This document shows, one piece after another, positions 1 to 7,395 of a DNA stretch of 64,000 nucleotides. The notes beneath the pieces are model-generated. The model made no database searches, had not been told where the DNA came from, and was given only the letters and a program-made list of their open reading frames with translations. Positions within the stretch are counted from its first letter, which is position 1. Each line of letters opens with the position of its first letter. The position numbers and the translations under genes are program-made. Source of the DNA: Sinorhizobium sp. 6-70 (GTDB lineage Bacteria; Pseudomonadota; Alphaproteobacteria; Rhizobiales; Rhizobiaceae); assembly GCF_030124375.1 (NCBI RefSeq), contig NZ_JASKLS010000013.1:112026-176025 (forward strand). The letters run 5' to 3'.

Positions 1-938
1 CCCTCGTCGCGCAGGAAAAGCCGGTCATTGCAACCGTCGTCAAGATCAGCGGCATTCCGTGGTTCGACCGCATGAACACCGGTGTGGACGCCTTCGCCGA
101 GGCCAATCCGGACGTGGACGCGAGCCAGAGCGGCCCGGCAACCGCCGATTCCGCCCAGCAGCTCCAGATCATCCAGGACCTCGTCGCCAAGGGCGTCAAT
201 GCGCTTGCCGTCGTTCCGATGGATCCGGCTGTCCTCGAAGGCACCTTCAAGCGGGCGATGGAGCGCGGCATCGTCGTCGTGACGCATGAAGCGGACAACC
301 AGACGAACACCAATGCGGATGTCGAGGCGTTCGACAACGCCGATTACGGCGCTGCGCTCAACGAGCGTTTGGCCGAGTGCATGGGCAAGGAAGGCAAGTG
401 GACGACCTTCGTCGGCTCGCTCGGCAGCCGGACCCACATGCAGTGGGTTGGCGCCGGCGAAGAGAACGCCAAGAAGTACGCTGGCATGGAACTCGTGGAC
501 CCCAACAACGAATCCTTCGACGACGCCAACGGCACCTATGAGAAGGCCAAGGAGATCCTGCGCAAGCACCCGGATATCAAGGGCTTCCAGACCTCCGCCG
601 GCAACGACGTCCTCGGCGTCGGCCGCGCAATCGACGAAGCCGGCCTGACGGGCAAGGTTTGCCTCGTCGGTACCGGTCTGCCGAACCCCTCCGCCGATCT
701 GCTCGAGTCCGGCGCGATCACCGCCATCGGCTTCTGGGATCCGCAAAAGGCCGGCATGGCAATGAACGCGGTTGCCAAGCTCCTGCTCGCGAAGAAAGAG
801 GTCACCAACGGCCTGGATCTCGGCGTCGAGGGCTACAACAAGGTCACGGTGAAGAAGGGCGCGGGCGAGGGCCTGCTGATCGTCGGCAACGGCATGGTTC
901 TCGCCGACAAGGCCACCTACAAAGAGCATCTTTTCTGA
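1..938 (+). CDS. Sugar ABC transporter substrate-binding protein (5' partial)
   Basis: Periplasmic solute-binding protein of the type I, ribose/LsrB-like fold that delivers a sugar-like ligand to the membrane transporter encoded next to it. The reading frame is open from base 3, so the start codon and most of the signal peptide lie before the window; the first visible residues, LVAQEKPVIATVVK, look like a signal-peptide end followed by the first beta strand. Later segments such as LQIIQDLVAKGVNALAV and VGTGLPNPSADLLESG fit the family: an Asp/Asn-rich hinge and a C-terminal lobe with GFWDPQKAG. About 312 residues are visible. The ligand cannot be read from sequence; the downstream DhaK/DhaL genes suggest a ketose or triose/tetrose derivative (inference). 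Confidence 0.85.
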   Translation, partial: LVAQEKPVIATVVKISGIPWFDRMNTGVDAFAEANPDVDASQSGPATADSAQQLQIIQDLVAKGVNALAVVPMDPAVLEGTFKRAMERGIVVVTHEADNQTNTNADVEAFDNADYGAALNERLAECMGKEGKWTTFVGSLGSRTHMQWVGAGEENAKKYAGMELVDPNNESFDDANGTYEKAKEILRKHPDIKGFQTSAGNDVLGVGRAIDEAGLTGKVCLVGTGLPNPSADLLESGAITAIGFWDPQKAGMAMNAVAKLLLAKKEVTNGLDLGVEGYNKVTVKKGAGEGLLIVGNGMVLADKATYKEHLF

Positions 939-953
939 TCGCTCCCAAGCCGT

Positions 954-1004
954 CCGGGGACCTGCAAAGGTCCCCGGCCGTTAACCGCCGCACTGACTGC
1001 GGCG
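954..1004 (+). terminator. Tandem hairpins between binding-protein and ATPase genes
   Basis: Two strong stem-loops follow the binding-protein stop. The first has a perfect 10-bp stem (954-963 with 968-977) closed by a GCAA tetraloop; the second has a 7-bp stem (986-992 with 998-1004). There is no T-tract, so it is more likely an mRNA-stabilising or partly attenuating element that lets the binding protein be made in excess over the membrane components than a full terminator. Confidence 0.55.
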
Positions 1005-1029
1005 TCGGCAATTCACGAAGGATCGCGAC

Positions 1030-2583
1030 GTGTTGGCAAGAGCAACGAGCGAGCAAGGCTTAGGCCGGTTTCTAGAACTCCGGAACATCCAGAAATGGTT
1101 TGGCGGAGTGCACGCCCTGCGCGGCATCGACCTCACCCTGCAGCTTGGCGAGGCCTATCACCTTTTGGGCGAAAACGGCTGCGGCAAGAGCACGGTCATC
1201 AAGATCATGTCCGGGGCGCTTGAGCCGAGCGCCGGGGAGATCGTGCTGGACGGCCGGACCTTCACTGCCCTCACCCCGATCCAGTCGCTCGCCGCAGGGA
1301 TCGAGACCGTATACCAGGATCTCTCACTTCTTCCGAACCTGACCGTCGCCGAAAATGTCGCTCTGAACGAACAACTCGTCGGTGCCAATGGCCGCCTGGC
1401 ACGACTCTTTGACCGGTCACGTCTCAGGCAGACTGCCGAGAGGGCGCTCGTCACCGTCGGTTTGCCGACGGATCGCACATTCCTCAACACGACCGTTTCC
1501 GACCTTCCGCTTGCGGCGCGCCAGCTCGTGGCGATCGCGCGCGCCATCGCTACCCGCGCCAAGCTTGTGATCATGGACGAGCCCACCACGTCGCTCACCC
1601 GACGCGAGGTCGACAATTTGATCCGCGTGGTGGAACGGCTGCGCTCGGAAAATGTCGCGGTGCTCTTCGTCACCCACAAGCTCGACGAGTGCTACCGCAT
1701 CGGCGGCCACGCCATCGTGTTTCGCGACGGGCAATGCGTCGCGCAGGGTCCCATTGAGAATTACAGCAAGAAGCAGCTTGCCGAGCTGATGACGGGACGC
1801 GTCATCGACTCCGAGCGCTACCGGACCGGCAAGCCGATGGCTGCGGAGCTTCTGAACGTCAGCCGGCTGATGGCCGCCGGCGTCGAGGAAGTCAGCTTTG
1901 GCGTGCGGCAGGGCGAGATCCTCGGCATCACGGGGCTGGCGGACTCCGGCCGCAACGAGCTTGCGATGGCGATTGCCGGCGTCGAGCCGGCCGGTTCCGG
2001 CACGATCACCCTCGAGGGGCGCGACGTATCCATAAGACGTCCTGCCGACGCCATTGCGAATGGCATCGGCTACGTCCCCGAGGATCGCCTTGCCGAAGGT
2101 TTGTTTCTCGACAAGTCCATTTTCGAGAACGAGATCGCGCTGATCATCACCAAACTCAGCAATGCGCTCGGCGTCGTCGACAAGGAAGAAGGCCGCACCA
2201 TCGCTGCCCGCCTTTCCGAGGAGATGCGCCTCAATACCAAAGATCTCGATCTTCCGGTCGGTGCCCTTTCCGGCGGTAACCAGCAGCGCGTGCTGATCGG
2301 CCGCTGGCTCAGCATCGCACCGAAGCTGCTCGTCCTCCATGGTCCGACGGTCGGTGTGGACGTCGGCTCCAAGGATACGATCTATCGCGCCATCCAGTCA
2401 CTCGCCGAGGCCGGCATGGGCTTGATAATCGTCAGCGACGACCTGCCGGAGTTGCTCCAGAACGCTGACCGCATCCTCGTCATGAACAACGGACGCGTCG
2501 TCGCCGAGTTCGACGCGGAGCAGGCGACCGAGGACCAGCTCTATAGGGCAATGCTGACTTCGAAGATGGAGACCGTTCAATGA
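1030..2583 (+). CDS. Sugar ABC transporter ATP-binding protein (double nucleotide-binding domain)
   Basis: Cytoplasmic ATPase that powers the importer, with two fused nucleotide-binding domains as in RbsA/MglA-type carbohydrate transporters (517 residues, usual length about 500). The N-terminal domain has Walker A GENGCGKST and Walker B LVIMDEPTTSL; its signature region (DLPLAARQLVAIARA) is degenerate. The C-terminal domain has a degenerate Walker A (GLADSGRNELA) but a good signature LSGGNQQRV, the usual asymmetry in this family. The start is GTG at 1030, with AAGGA 7 bases upstream; an in-frame TTG follows at once. It overlaps the permease gene by ATGA, so the two are translationally coupled. 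Confidence 0.93.
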   Translation: MLARATSEQGLGRFLELRNIQKWFGGVHALRGIDLTLQLGEAYHLLGENGCGKSTVIKIMSGALEPSAGEIVLDGRTFTALTPIQSLAAGIETVYQDLSLLPNLTVAENVALNEQLVGANGRLARLFDRSRLRQTAERALVTVGLPTDRTFLNTTVSDLPLAARQLVAIARAIATRAKLVIMDEPTTSLTRREVDNLIRVVERLRSENVAVLFVTHKLDECYRIGGHAIVFRDGQCVAQGPIENYSKKQLAELMTGRVIDSERYRTGKPMAAELLNVSRLMAAGVEEVSFGVRQGEILGITGLADSGRNELAMAIAGVEPAGSGTITLEGRDVSIRRPADAIANGIGYVPEDRLAEGLFLDKSIFENEIALIITKLSNALGVVDKEEGRTIAARLSEEMRLNTKDLDLPVGALSGGNQQRVLIGRWLSIAPKLLVLHGPTVGVDVGSKDTIYRAIQSLAEAGMGLIIVSDDLPELLQNADRILVMNNGRVVAEFDAEQATEDQLYRAMLTSKMETVQ

Positions 2584-3614
2584 GTGCTTCACGGATCGAG
2601 GAGCTTCAGGAGAGCACCTCTGAGACCCGGTCCTTCAGCCTGGGGGACCTGATCCGCAGGCGGCCGGAAACGATCACGCTCATGCTTTTGGTAGCGATCT
2701 GCGTCATCGTTACGGCAATCAATCCCGGTTTCCTCCAGCCTTCGACGCTGATCGACATCGGTCGCGCGAGCGTCGTGATGGGCCTGTTCGCCCTCGGCGT
2801 CTTCATCATCCTGGCGGCCGGTGGCATCGACGTCTCGTTCACGGCGATCGCGGCCTTCACGATGTACTCGCTGACGGTGCTGGTGCTCAACCACTTTCCC
2901 GCCACGCCGATTGTCGTCATTCTGGTTGCCGCCATCCTGGGCGGCACGCTTCTCGGCGTTATTAACGGCCTGCTGGTGTACCATTTGAAGGTGCCATCGC
3001 TGATCGTGACGATCGGCACCCAGTACCTGTTCCGCGGTTTCCTGCTCTCTTTCATCGGCACGGTATGGATCATGTCGCTGCCGCCGCAGATGGGTGCGTT
3101 CGGCCGCATGCCGCTCTTTCAGTTCGAGTCCGCGAACGGTGCCGTGGTCACGCTGCCCTTCTATTTCCTGATCCTGCCGATTGCCGCCCTGGTGACCTGG
3201 TGGATCCTGAACCGCACGCTGATGGGCCGCGCGATTTTTGCCGTCGGCGGGAACGCCAACATCGCCAGCCGCCTCGGCTACAATCTGCGCACCGTCCAGA
3301 TCTTCCTGTTCGGTTACGCCGGGGCGTTGGCGGGACTTGCTGGCATCATCCACGTCTGTGCCAACCGGCAGGCCAATCCCTTCGACCTGGTCGGGACCGA
3401 GATCAACGTGATCGCAGCCGTCGTCCTCGGCGGTGCAAGGATCACCGGCGGTACGGGCACCGTGCTCGGCACCCTTCTCGGCGTACTTCTGATCGTCGTC
3501 ATCAACAGCGTGCTCGTGATGGTGGGAATTCCCAGCACCTGGCAGCGGCTTGTCGTGGGCATTTTCATCCTGCTCGCCGCCGCCTTCTTCGTCACCCGTC
3601 AGCGCAAGAAATAA
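2580..3614 (+). CDS. Sugar ABC transporter permease (BPD_transp_2 family)
   Basis: Inner-membrane channel subunit of the importer, 344 residues, about eight to ten hydrophobic segments, resembling RbsC-type permeases. Family-like features are LAAGGIDVSFTAIAAF near the start of the membrane domain and the loop NIASRLGYNLRTVQIFLF, the likely coupling-helix region facing the ATPase. The ATG overlaps the ATPase stop codon. It is followed 22 bases later by dhaK behind AGAGAGGAA, so transporter and kinase are probably one operon. Substrate is not determined by the sequence. Confidence 0.92.
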   Translation: MSASRIEELQESTSETRSFSLGDLIRRRPETITLMLLVAICVIVTAINPGFLQPSTLIDIGRASVVMGLFALGVFIILAAGGIDVSFTAIAAFTMYSLTVLVLNHFPATPIVVILVAAILGGTLLGVINGLLVYHLKVPSLIVTIGTQYLFRGFLLSFIGTVWIMSLPPQMGAFGRMPLFQFESANGAVVTLPFYFLILPIAALVTWWILNRTLMGRAIFAVGGNANIASRLGYNLRTVQIFLFGYAGALAGLAGIIHVCANRQANPFDLVGTEINVIAAVVLGGARITGGTGTVLGTLLGVLLIVVINSVLVMVGIPSTWQRLVVGIFILLAAAFFVTRQRKK

Positions 3615-3636
3615 GTCCCTATCCAGAGAGGAATCC

Positions 3637-4641
3637 ATGAAGAAGTTTCTGAACGACCCGGTCAATTTCGTCGACGAGATGCTGGAAGGCATCTATGGCG
3701 CGCACAAGGAACTGACCTATGTCGCCGATGACAAGCGCTGCATGGTGACGGCGAAGCCCAAGGCCGGCAAGGTCGGGATTGCGACCGGCGGCGGCTCCGG
3801 CCATCTGCCGCTCTTCCTCGGCTATGTGGGGGATGGCATGCTCGATGGCGCGGCCGTCGGCGGCGTCTTCCAGTCGCCGAGCGCCGAGCAGATGTACCAG
3901 GTCACCAAGCAGATCGACCAAGGCGCCGGCGTCCTCTTTATCTACGGCAACTACAGCGGCGACATCATCAATTTCGACATGGCAGCCGAGCTTGCCGATC
4001 TCGATGGCATCCAGGTGAAGCAGGTGGTCGGCAACGACGACGTGGCTTCTTCCGTAGTGGGCGAGGAGCACAAGCGCCGCGGCGTCGCCGGAATCTTCTT
4101 CGTCTACAAGGCGGCCGGCGCGGCTGCGGCCGAGGGCCTGTCTCTCGATGAAGTGACCAGGATTGCCGACAAGGCGCGGTCGCGGACCCGTACGATGGGC
4201 GTCGCGCTGTCGAGCTGCGTCGTACCGGAGATCGGGCACGCCACCTTCTCGATCGGCGAGGACGAAATGGAAATCGGCATGGGCATCCATGGCGAGCCCG
4301 GCATCAGCCGCAAGAAGCTGGCGCCGGCCGACAAGGTCATCGACGAGATGATGGAGCGCATCTTCGCCGAAACGGATTACAAGCAAGACGACAATGTCGC
4401 CGTGCTCGTCAACGGCCTCGGCGGCACGCCGCTGGAAGAGCTTTACATTCTGTTCCGTCGTGTTGCGCAGCTTCTGGATCAACGCGGCGTCAAGGCAAAG
4501 CACGTTTGGGTCGGCGAATTCGCCACCTCGATGGAAATGGCTGGAGCCTCGGTTTCGGTGCTGCATCTCGACGAGGAGCTCGACCGGCTCGTTGCTGCGC
4601 CTGCCAACACCCCGTTCTTCAAGCACTGCATCCTGAGGTGA
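3637..4641 (+). CDS. dhaK: Dihydroxyacetone kinase subunit DhaK
   Basis: Substrate-binding half of a dihydroxyacetone-type kinase (334 residues). The carbonyl-binding histidine is His218 (MGIHGEPG), the residue that forms a hemiaminal with dihydroxyacetone in the family; His56 (GGGSGHLP) and Asp109 (NYSGD) match the other active-site residues, and the numbering coincides with the well-studied E. coli protein. GSGHLP replaces the usual GSGHEP next to His56, a hint that the substrate may differ, for example a tetrulose. The start at 3637 is chosen for the AGAGAGGAA ribosome site; an upstream in-frame ATG lies inside the permease gene. It pairs with dhaL one base downstream. Confidence 0.93.
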   Translation: MKKFLNDPVNFVDEMLEGIYGAHKELTYVADDKRCMVTAKPKAGKVGIATGGGSGHLPLFLGYVGDGMLDGAAVGGVFQSPSAEQMYQVTKQIDQGAGVLFIYGNYSGDIINFDMAAELADLDGIQVKQVVGNDDVASSVVGEEHKRRGVAGIFFVYKAAGAAAAEGLSLDEVTRIADKARSRTRTMGVALSSCVVPEIGHATFSIGEDEMEIGMGIHGEPGISRKKLAPADKVIDEMMERIFAETDYKQDDNVAVLVNGLGGTPLEELYILFRRVAQLLDQRGVKAKHVWVGEFATSMEMAGASVSVLHLDEELDRLVAAPANTPFFKHCILR

Positions 4642-4642
4642 G

Positions 4643-5284
4643 ATGATGGACGCGATAAAGGCTTCCGACCTGATCCGGCTTTTCGAGACCTGGCAGTCGC
4701 TTTTTGCCGAACAGCGCGACTTCCTCATCTCGCTCGATGGCAAGGTCGGCGACAGTGACCTCGGCATCACCATGAGCAAGGCGTTTGCTGCGGCCGCCGA
4801 GGTGGTCGCGGCCGAGGGCGAGGGGGCGGGCATCTCCAAACTCCTGCGGACGGCAGGGGCGACGATGGCGCGGACTGCGCCGTCGACGATGGGGACGCTG
4901 ACGGCGACCGGTTTCCTGCGTGCGAGCAAAGCGACCGAAGGCGCCGACGTATTGGGGACCGGCGAAGCGGCCGCGTTCTGGCGGGCATTCCGTGACGGCG
5001 TCGCCGAGCGCGGCAAGGCGAAGCTGGGCGACAAGACGCTGCTCGACGTATTGGATCCGATCGCCGTTGCGCTCGAGACGGCGGCGGGCTCCGGCGAGCC
5101 GCTCGCCAAGGCGCTCGCGGCGGCATCGGATGCCGCGGAGCGCGCTCTTGAAGCCACCAAATCGATGCTTGCGCAACATGGCAAGGCAGCCGCCTTCCAG
5201 GAGAAAACCATCGGCCTTCAGGATGCAGGCGCCACGGTCGGCTATTTCCTGGTCAGGAGCATGGCCGAGTTCGCCGACAGTTGA
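4643..5284 (+). CDS. dhaL: Dihydroxyacetone kinase subunit DhaL
   Basis: Nucleotide-binding half of the kinase (213 residues). The three aspartates that hold Mg-ADP in DhaL are present as Asp32, Asp37 and Asp39 in SLDGKVGDSDLG, and the glycine-rich loops follow (RTAPSTMGTL). No DhaM or other phosphotransferase-system partner is encoded in the visible operon, so the phosphoryl donor could be free ATP exchanged on DhaL or a DhaM encoded elsewhere; sequence alone does not decide. The start follows GAGGTGAG, one base after the dhaK stop; a second ATG follows immediately. Confidence 0.92.
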   Translation: MMDAIKASDLIRLFETWQSLFAEQRDFLISLDGKVGDSDLGITMSKAFAAAAEVVAAEGEGAGISKLLRTAGATMARTAPSTMGTLTATGFLRASKATEGADVLGTGEAAAFWRAFRDGVAERGKAKLGDKTLLDVLDPIAVALETAAGSGEPLAKALAAASDAAERALEATKSMLAQHGKAAAFQEKTIGLQDAGATVGYFLVRSMAEFADS

Positions 5285-5292
5285 GCGGTCGC

Positions 5293-5314
5293 CCCGCGCC
5301 CGCAAGGGCGCGGG
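5293..5314. terminator. Stem-loop between convergent dhaL and cyclase genes
   Basis: Perfect 9-bp GC-rich stem (5293-5301 with 5306-5314) with GCAA loop in the 40-base gap between the convergent ends of dhaL and the cyclase gene. It can act on both strands but lacks a T-tract on either side. Confidence 0.5.
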
Positions 5315-5324
5315 CGGGAACCCC

Positions 5325-6887
5325 TCATTGCACGAGGTAGGTTTCGACAGCGCCGATGCCTCGCAGATCCAAGGCGCAGCGCGGCTCGAGCGTCCATTGG
5401 CCTCGAAGGGAGCGCCGGGTCGCCTCGGAGATCTGTATGCCGTCGGCAACTCCCTGGGACTCGAGGCGGCTCGCGATGTTCACGGTTTCTCCCCAGACGT
5501 CGTAGACAAAACGGAGGCGGCCGATCAGCCCGGCGACAACCGGTCCTGAATGGATTCCTATCCGGACCCGAAAGCGGTCGCGCTCGGGAGCCATGTCCCT
5601 CAATGATTCGAGCATGGACTTCGCGAGAGCCACGAGCCTGTCGGCGTGATCCGCTGCGGGTTCCGGGATCCCGCATGCGGCCATGTAGGCGTCGCCGATG
5701 GTCTTGATCTTCTCCACCCCGTGCTGTTCCGTCAGGACGTCAAAGCGGCTGAACATGCCGTCCAACCGGCTGACGAGATCGGACGGTGGCAGCCTTGTCG
5801 CGATGGCGGAGAAGCCCACGATATCCGCAAAGAGAATGGAAACCTCTTCGAAGCGGTCTGCGATGATCCCTTCGCCCTCCTGCAATCGGGTGACGATCTG
5901 GTCGGGCAGGATCGCATGAATGAGCGTATCGGCTCGCCGCTTCTCTGTTTCTATCTGCTGAAGATAGCGGTGCTCGCGGTCGAGCCAGCGCTTCTTCTCC
6001 AGCGTCGAGTTGATGCGTGCGCGCAGCAAGACCGGATTGAACGGCTTCGTCAGATAGTCGTCGGCTCCGGCCTCTATGCATCGGGCGACCGCCGCGACTT
6101 CGCTCAGGCCCGATATCATGATCACCGGGACGTGCCGCCATCGGACCTCCGACTTCAGCCGCGAGAGCATTTCTATGCCGTTCATGTCGGGCATCAGTAT
6201 ATCGAGCAGAATAAGATCGAACTCGTCCTCGGCCAATCGTGCGAGCGCTGACAGTCCGGATTCGGCGGTGACGACGCGATGACCCTCGCGCCGCAGCCTG
6301 CGGGATAGGAGATCACGATTGCTGGCGACGTCGTCAACGACGAGAATTCTGCCACCCTGGTCCGGCCATGCGGCATGCTCGGTCGTGAACAGGAGCCGTT
6401 CAAGCCCGGCCGCGTCGATTTCGGCCTTCTCGCCCGACTGGAGCGTCTCGATCGCTTCGCCGCGCGAAAGGCCCGCAATGGCATCGACCTGTTTCAAAAG
6501 CTCGGCCGCCGCCGCCAGTATGACGCCGAGGTCCTCCTTCAGCGGGTGCTCGTGCGAATCCCTTGCGTCTTCAAGGAGCATTTCCGAATAGCCGATGATG
6601 GCGTTGAGCGGCGTGCGCAGATCATGGCGGAGCCTTGCCTCCGCCTCGGCTTCCGGGATCTCCGCAGAGCAGGCCGTGCCGTCGAGCAGGTGATCGACCA
6701 GACCGTTCAGTTGCCTGGCGGCAGTGCCGATCCGCTCCAGGTCGGGCTGCATGTGGGGCAGGCCGAGATCCCGCGCCTGCTCGATGAGCAGCTCCTGAAA
6801 ACCCGAAATCGCCCGAGCGGGGCCGGCCAACTTCTGGGCCACATGCGCCGCGATCGCCTGGCGCTGGAATTCGTTCCCGATACTCAT
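5325..6887 (-). CDS. DHp-REC-adenylate cyclase fusion protein
   Basis: Predicted class III adenylate cyclase controlled by phosphorylation, 520 residues, soluble. In order: a helical N-terminus; a histidine-kinase dimerisation-like segment with RHDLRTPLNAIIGYSEM (His88) but no ATPase domain; a receiver domain at about 180-297 with acceptor Asp229 (LILLDILMP) and Lys281; a short coiled linker; and a cyclase domain at about 345-515. Catalytic residues are present: metal-binding Asp355 (FADIVGF) and Asp399 (KTIGDAYM), adenine-selecting Lys393 and Asp463 (YDVWG), transition-state Asn470 and Arg474. These favour ATP over GTP. The start at 6887 is chosen because it lies just after the upstream receiver gene; longer starts would overlap that gene. 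Probable product cAMP. Confidence 0.9.
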   Translation of the reverse strand: MSIGNEFQRQAIAAHVAQKLAGPARAISGFQELLIEQARDLGLPHMQPDLERIGTAARQLNGLVDHLLDGTACSAEIPEAEAEARLRHDLRTPLNAIIGYSEMLLEDARDSHEHPLKEDLGVILAAAAELLKQVDAIAGLSRGEAIETLQSGEKAEIDAAGLERLLFTTEHAAWPDQGGRILVVDDVASNRDLLSRRLRREGHRVVTAESGLSALARLAEDEFDLILLDILMPDMNGIEMLSRLKSEVRWRHVPVIMISGLSEVAAVARCIEAGADDYLTKPFNPVLLRARINSTLEKKRWLDREHRYLQQIETEKRRADTLIHAILPDQIVTRLQEGEGIIADRFEEVSILFADIVGFSAIATRLPPSDLVSRLDGMFSRFDVLTEQHGVEKIKTIGDAYMAACGIPEPAADHADRLVALAKSMLESLRDMAPERDRFRVRIGIHSGPVVAGLIGRLRFVYDVWGETVNIASRLESQGVADGIQISEATRRSLRGQWTLEPRCALDLRGIGAVETYLVQ

Positions 6888-6906
6888 CTTGCGGACGCCG
6901 TTCAAT

Positions 6907-7272
6907 CTATGTCGCGAGCAACTGCTCGATTTTCCGCACCAGCTGCGGCAGGTCGACAGGCTTGCTGTCATAGTCGTCGCAGCCAGCCTCGAGCGCCATG
7001 TCGCGGTCGCTCGCCATTGCATGCGCAGTAAGCGCGATGACTGGTATTCCCGACGTCACCGGATTGGCCTTGATCCGCCGGGTCGCCTCCCAGCCGTCCA
7101 TTATGGGCAGGCTCATGTCCATGAGAATGAGGTCGGGCTTTTCCGACGCGGCAAGCTCGACGCCCGCCTTGCCGTTTTCGGCGATCAGGACGTCGAAGCC
7201 GCGACGAGACAATCGTCGCGAAAGCATGTCGCGGTTCATTTCATTGTCTTCCACCAGAAGGATTCTCGTCAT
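6907..7272 (-). CDS. Single-domain response regulator (DivK/CheY-like)
   Basis: Stand-alone receiver of 121 residues with the acidic pair in LLVEDNEMNRD, phosphoacceptor Asp in LILMDMSLPIMDG, Thr in VIALTAHAM and Lys in DSKPVD. It has no output domain, so it likely relays phosphate between the hybrid kinase upstream and the cyclase receiver 19 bases downstream. The gene is separated from the kinase gene by a strong palindrome and has its own promoter-like element (see 7323-7347). Confidence 0.9.
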   Translation of the reverse strand: MTRILLVEDNEMNRDMLSRRLSRRGFDVLIAENGKAGVELAASEKPDLILMDMSLPIMDGWEATRRIKANPVTSGIPVIALTAHAMASDRDMALEAGCDDYDSKPVDLPQLVRKIEQLLAT

Positions 7273-7322
7273 TTCCGGTTTCCTCCGGCCTGCTGCATGT
7301 TCGCTTGAATCGGAGCCGATCT

Positions 7323-7347
7323 AACGATGAAAGCGTGCAGCGATTCC
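7323..7347 (-). promoter_or_regulatory. Near-consensus EcfG-type stress promoter upstream of receiver/cyclase genes
   Basis: On the minus strand GGAAT (7347-7343), 16 bases, CGTT (7326-7323). This differs from the general-stress consensus GGAAC-N16-CGTT by one base, and lies about 50 bases before the receiver start and after the palindrome that follows the kinase gene. Plausible but unproven. Confidence 0.4.
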
Positions 7348-7352
7348 AAGTG

Positions 7353-7392
7353 CTGCAGCACCGCGCGTCGGAAATGACGCGCGGTGCTGCAG
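7353..7392. repeat. Palindrome resembling one arm of the RIME-like repeat
   Basis: A 17-bp perfect inverted repeat (7353-7369 with 7376-7392, loop GGAAAT) directly after the kinase stop codon. The arm CAGCACCGCGCGTC resembles the GCGCCGCGCGTC arm of the 100-base repeats elsewhere in this window. It probably also ends or stabilises the kinase transcript. Confidence 0.65.
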
Positions 7393-7395
7393 GCT

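Noticed and set aside
3619..5211. Minus-strand 530-residue frame over dhaK and dhaL
   Set aside because: No protein-like motif, fully opposite to well-supported genes.
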